A stretch of 7,695 nucleotides of DNA from Chloracidobacterium sp. UBA7659 (GTDB lineage: Bacteria; Acidobacteriota; Blastocatellia; Pyrinomonadales; Pyrinomonadaceae). Under the pieces are notes generated by a model, which worked only from the letters and a program-made list of their open reading frames with translations, was not told the DNA's origin and did not search any database. This document shows, one piece after another, positions 5,901 to 7,695 of the stretch; within the stretch, counting starts at the first letter, position 1, and the number at the start of each line of letters is the position of its first letter. The DNA is taken from positions 585 to 8,279 of the forward strand of contig DLHV01000091.1 of the NCBI GenBank assembly GCA_002483395.1. Reading direction: 5' to 3'. The translations under genes were made by a program, and so were the position numbers.

Positions 5901-7614
5901 AATCTCTCGGAACGGTCGAATAAGTCACAAAGTCGTACTCCTTGACCTCGGTCGTGTTCCCGTTTTTGTCTTGCGTAAACTCTTTTATGGCAGTTTGAGT
6001 GAAATTGCCGGAGGCGTCTTTCGGGGAACTGAATTCGTATTTTACATACCGGTTCGCCTTATTAAGCTGATTGGGATTTACCGGCACATTGCTTGTGTAA
6101 AACTTTTCAACCTTGCTCCCATCCGGCCCTTCCATTTTATAGGACTCTCCCCGGACATGGGCGGGAATCGTCGGCGGGCCGACCAACGAATCCGTCGCGT
6201 AATGTTCGGTCGTCTCGCTGCCGTCAGGGCCGGTAACTTTCATCCCGATAAGATTTGGCAGAGCGTTGTAAAGCGTTATCGGCGTGTAAACCCAAGTGTC
6301 CGTCGTTGCCGTCGTGCCGCCATCGTATTCGAGGTCATAGTGCAATTCCTTTTCAATCGGCCGGTTGAGAATAACGTCTTCGGCTGAAACGGAACTTCCG
6401 GTCACGTTGTCAAAATAGTAGGAATACTCCGCCACAGCTTCGGACGGAAGCCTGACCGAATTGATCTCGCCCCAGCCGACATCGGTTGAAGTAGTGCCAT
6501 CCGCGTTGTAGCCGAATTCGTAGTACAGATTACCTGATATCTGCGTCGGTAAGTAGATTTTATCAACGACTGTAAATGTTTCGTTCAGAGGAAAGTTGTG
6601 CCAATCGGTAGTACCGGGGTCCGGATTATACTGGCCGGCAAAATAAGTTTTGTTCACCGTGATGTTCTTCCACCGGACTTTAGTAACAATATCGGCACCG
6701 TCAAATCCCTTCGAATGTATCCAGTCTTCGTTCGTCGCTGCGTTGTATTCGATAACGACCTTTCGAGACAACTGGTCGATCAGTGTTGTGGTTCGGTGAT
6801 TCGAGTAATTGCTGTCCGAAGCAATCTCCTTCACGTCGATGTAATTTCCGTTTCGATCCGTGATCCGCTCGTAGACGCCGCTGACCGGTTCAAAACTTAC
6901 CGTCGATCCGTCCGCGGCATATAGCGTCCATTTATTGTTCTGCCAGTTTGTATCGCTGTCGGTGATCAATTCGAGACGATAATAGGTTGAATCCGTCGTG
7001 AAGTAAACGATCTTTTCACCAGGGTCCGGGTTCGTGCCCCCGCAAGCCGGACGGCCATCGGGCCAGATATTCATGAATCCCTCTTCGTTCGTCGTGCTGC
7101 CGGTCCCGACTGCCAGAGCATGTTTGCCGCCGTCGGGCGTCACGAGCTGAAGTTTATATGGCTCAAAGCTCTCATTAATTCCACTCGTGCAATAGCCTTG
7201 ATCGGGAGGAAGCCGCAAGTATTCGATCTTCAGTTGGTATTTGTATGCATAACGCCAGCCGCCGTCCTCACTTTTCATAAAGGTCTTCTTCGGGTGGGTC
7301 GTTATAGTGCTTTCATAATTCTCGCTATAAACGTCCCAGATCTTGCTGCTATAAAGCAAATTAATAGCCGCCGACATGCCTCCGCGTCCGGGAGCCAAAG
7401 ACCCAAGTGGAATGTTTAGACCCAAATCGCCGCTATAAAGCCCGACGTTCTCGATGTCCGAGATGCTATAACTCCTGCCCGCTTTATAGCCGCGTTCCGG
7501 CGACGATGTCGTCGCCTCCGGCAAGGCGAGAGAAATCTGCCCGATAAGCATGATGCACAATGCGAATAGAAAGATCTTCGAAACGCGGGATTTTATGACT
7601 TGCGGATTTATCAT
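2287..7614 (-). CDS. Full-length secreted Rhs/YD-repeat protein with variable C-terminal tail
   Basis: This 1775-residue protein is a member of the Rhs/YD-repeat family, whose members build a large beta-cocoon shell that often encloses a C-terminal toxin. Residues 1-30 look like a Sec signal peptide: basic K8, R10 and K13, a hydrophobic stretch from I14 to L29, and an S-L-A cleavage motif ending at A30. Residues 31 to about 680 are a beta-rich N-terminal part with no PAAR-like motif seen. YD-type repeats (YDALGRP, YDQLGRV, YVYDALNRV, YDSLNRLQV, YVYDAAGNV, FVYDAAGKQ) run from about 750 to 1415. The Rhs core covers about 1422-1542, with YLTSDNLGTPRINTDRDGN, GFTGYEKDGETGLSYAKAR, LGRFASVDP and NRYAYTRNNPLTYVDSTGL. 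The last 233 residues are the variable tail. The ATG at 7614 follows AGAGG by four bases, and the signal peptide starts right there, which supports this start. The stop codon overlaps the ribosome binding site of the next gene. The core-end motif is DSTGL rather than the usual DPxGL. Confidence 0.93.
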   Translation of the reverse strand: MINPQVIKSRVSKIFLFALCIMLIGQISLALPEATTSSPERGYKAGRSYSISDIENVGLYSGDLGLNIPLGSLAPGRGGMSAAINLLYSSKIWDVYSENYESTITTHPKKTFMKSEDGGWRYAYKYQLKIEYLRLPPDQGYCTSGINESFEPYKLQLVTPDGGKHALAVGTGSTTNEEGFMNIWPDGRPACGGTNPDPGEKIVYFTTDSTYYRLELITDSDTNWQNNKWTLYAADGSTVSFEPVSGVYERITDRNGNYIDVKEIASDSNYSNHRTTTLIDQLSRKVVIEYNAATNEDWIHSKGFDGADIVTKVRWKNITVNKTYFAGQYNPDPGTTDWHNFPLNETFTVVDKIYLPTQISGNLYYEFGYNADGTTSTDVGWGEINSVRLPSEAVAEYSYYFDNVTGSSVSAEDVILNRPIEKELHYDLEYDGGTTATTDTWVYTPITLYNALPNLIGMKVTGPDGSETTEHYATDSLVGPPTIPAHVRGESYKMEGPDGSKVEKFYTSNVPVNPNQLNKANRYVKYEFSSPKDASGNFTQTAIKEFTQDKNGNTTEVKEYDFVTYSTVPRDSDDRPTGLPSGISSYLKRISQTEFYNPVPEASAADYSDADSYHLASSERLLRLAKSSEIQDASATPKSRSEITYDYTNYDSSNTKAGNPTETKTWDSFKGGQTRAYSNPLTSTNSISTSTTYNLYGMPLTTTDANGVVTTITYGCVDGNMSCAGTLSNLYPTKTETASNYSTLKRTSTAVYDFYTGLVTSSTDVDNNLTNATEYDALGRPKKSIVAQGTALESWTTTDYYDAGRYVVVKSDLAVKGDGKKVATQFYDQLGRVRLSKTLEDAATQSAINETDGIKVETRYQTGNPNSYQITSNPFRAATAAAATNEPTMGWTRSKSWNTGRKQEVETFSGASLPAPWGTSTSSTGVVQTDIDANATTVTDQAGKQRISRTNALGQLKDIWEVTASDANTEAITFGNPAVNLNGYKTSYNYDTLSNLTTVNQGVQTRSFTYSSLSRLMSATNPESGLIQYVYDNNGNLTSKTDARGVKTDYVYDALNRVTNRNYSTPGGTPANYQATPDVSYFYDNLTNAKGKLIKVTNGTGIDRSTTEYTSFDILGRVTASKQTTDGVTYGNGTTDSLMTYSYNLGGALIEQQYPSGRKVQNTLDANGDLEMVKSRKNANSGYWAYANNFTYNPAGAVTSMQLGNGRWESTVFNSRLQPTQIALGTTPNATDALKLEYGYGTTANNGNVASQKITVVRSGLSDLVFDQTYTYDSLNRLQVAEEKTGTTTNWNQTFTFDRYGNRNFNQSLTTAPSFTDPDVTNPGINTSNNRLSSSNGYVYDAAGNVTTDADGRTFTYDAENKQVEAKNASSVTLGTYYFDGDGKRVKKVVPSTGETTIFVYDAAGKQIAEYSTVVAATNDAKVQYLTSDNLGTPRINTDRDGNVVSRSDYMPYGEEIVGLGGRSSDGKYIVDDVRLGFTGYEKDGETGLSYAKARMYSDALGRFASVDPMALKKAFLSNPQNTNRYAYTRNNPLTYVDSTGLCSVPSGLKKGQVGICIEAFIAAPRVGPGGIGYGDGRSTQGDGRNADLTNRLQVQLVFAASKDGVELASPPSITHRSSRIMVGMSYIGDRDKSTGQSGTTKEVVVALPGSSSAKWTYNREGPAEDFGTTTVNVSGLGYNGIATLGRSLQKIPFIEGLGQALEEAAPGPIQYNLNFTISGSGQVEFTSGESKGFPTYAAYSYTIDDNDNVQTNRLLVRPENKIEDLDKPMTQIPH
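3352..4188 (-). repeat. Direct repeat of Rhs core/YD region, copy 1 (in the intact rhs)
   Basis: This is the partner of 905-1741 and encodes residues 1143-1421 of the intact protein. Both copies have the same orientation, so recombination between them would delete the CT1 tail and the small gene and would fuse the full-length N-terminus to the orphan tail. Homology resumes beyond a 21-base insertion in this copy and reaches about 4347 (the KGKL segment). Confidence 0.93.
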
Positions 7615-7695
7615 ATGGCCTCTAGCTCAGAGTTATAAAAACAAGATTCTAATCAAACGATCTGAACAGCGTTGCGTGAAACTACCTTCTGTAAA
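7615..7695. other. Upstream intergenic sequence of the rhs gene, no supportable gene
   Basis: These 81 bases hold the rhs leader. On the minus strand there is a TTGATT and a TATAAC, but only about 13 bases lie between them, too close for a normal sigma-70 pair, so I do not call a promoter. Short open stretches on the minus strand could be the tail of an upstream gene but are too short to judge. Confidence 0.4.
7619..7623 (-). promoter_or_regulatory. Probable ribosome binding site of the intact rhs gene
   Basis: AGAGG stands four bases before the ATG at 7614. The match is moderate, but it agrees with the signal peptide starting at that methionine. Confidence 0.5.

Noticed and set aside
7640..7665. 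TTGATT and TATAAC as a promoter for rhs
   Set aside because: The spacing of about 13 bases is too short for a normal -35/-10 pair, and the sequence is simply AT-rich.

Overview
All genes visible here lie on the minus strand and form one Rhs/YD-repeat (polymorphic-toxin-like) locus, read from right to left. The sequence suggests a moderately GC-rich Gram-negative bacterium. The Sec-exported YD-repeat protein with a 'GDLGLNIPLG...PGRGG'-type N-terminus reminds me of the many Rhs proteins of Acidobacteriota, perhaps class Blastocatellia. That placement is recall only; no rRNA or housekeeping gene is present to confirm it.

Layout. Positions 7615-7695 are upstream sequence without a supportable gene. 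Positions 7614-2287 hold one intact 1775-residue protein: a signal peptide, a large beta-rich N-terminal part, a YD-repeat shell, an Rhs core ending at VDSTGL (residues 1537-1542), and a variable 233-residue C-terminal tail (CT1). Seven bases further on, with its Shine-Dalgarno sequence laid over the rhs stop codon, is a 126-residue exported small protein (2279-1899). Overlapping its last bases begins a second, headless Rhs fragment (1909 to the left edge). It carries only the last part of the YD region and the Rhs core, then a completely different tail (CT2). Read in the correct frame, CT2 ends in a GIY-YIG nuclease-like domain.

The two Rhs copies share an ungapped 837-bp block (905-1741 and 3352-4188, about 88% protein identity by hand count) and then diverge completely after the core. 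The fragment has one frameshift, a missing base near 904, exactly where strong similarity ends. Otherwise it stays open to the window edge.

How the parts fit together. The order is full-length rhs with tail 1, small gene, headless rhs core with tail 2. This is the architecture known from Rhs and CdiA systems as a main gene plus displaced 'orphan' C-terminal module, in which recombination through the repeated core can exchange toxin tails. The small exported protein sits where an immunity or accessory protein for tail 1 is expected. An immunity gene for tail 2 would lie off the left edge. The most novel candidates are the CT1 domain, which I do not recognise with confidence, and the exported small protein coupled to it.
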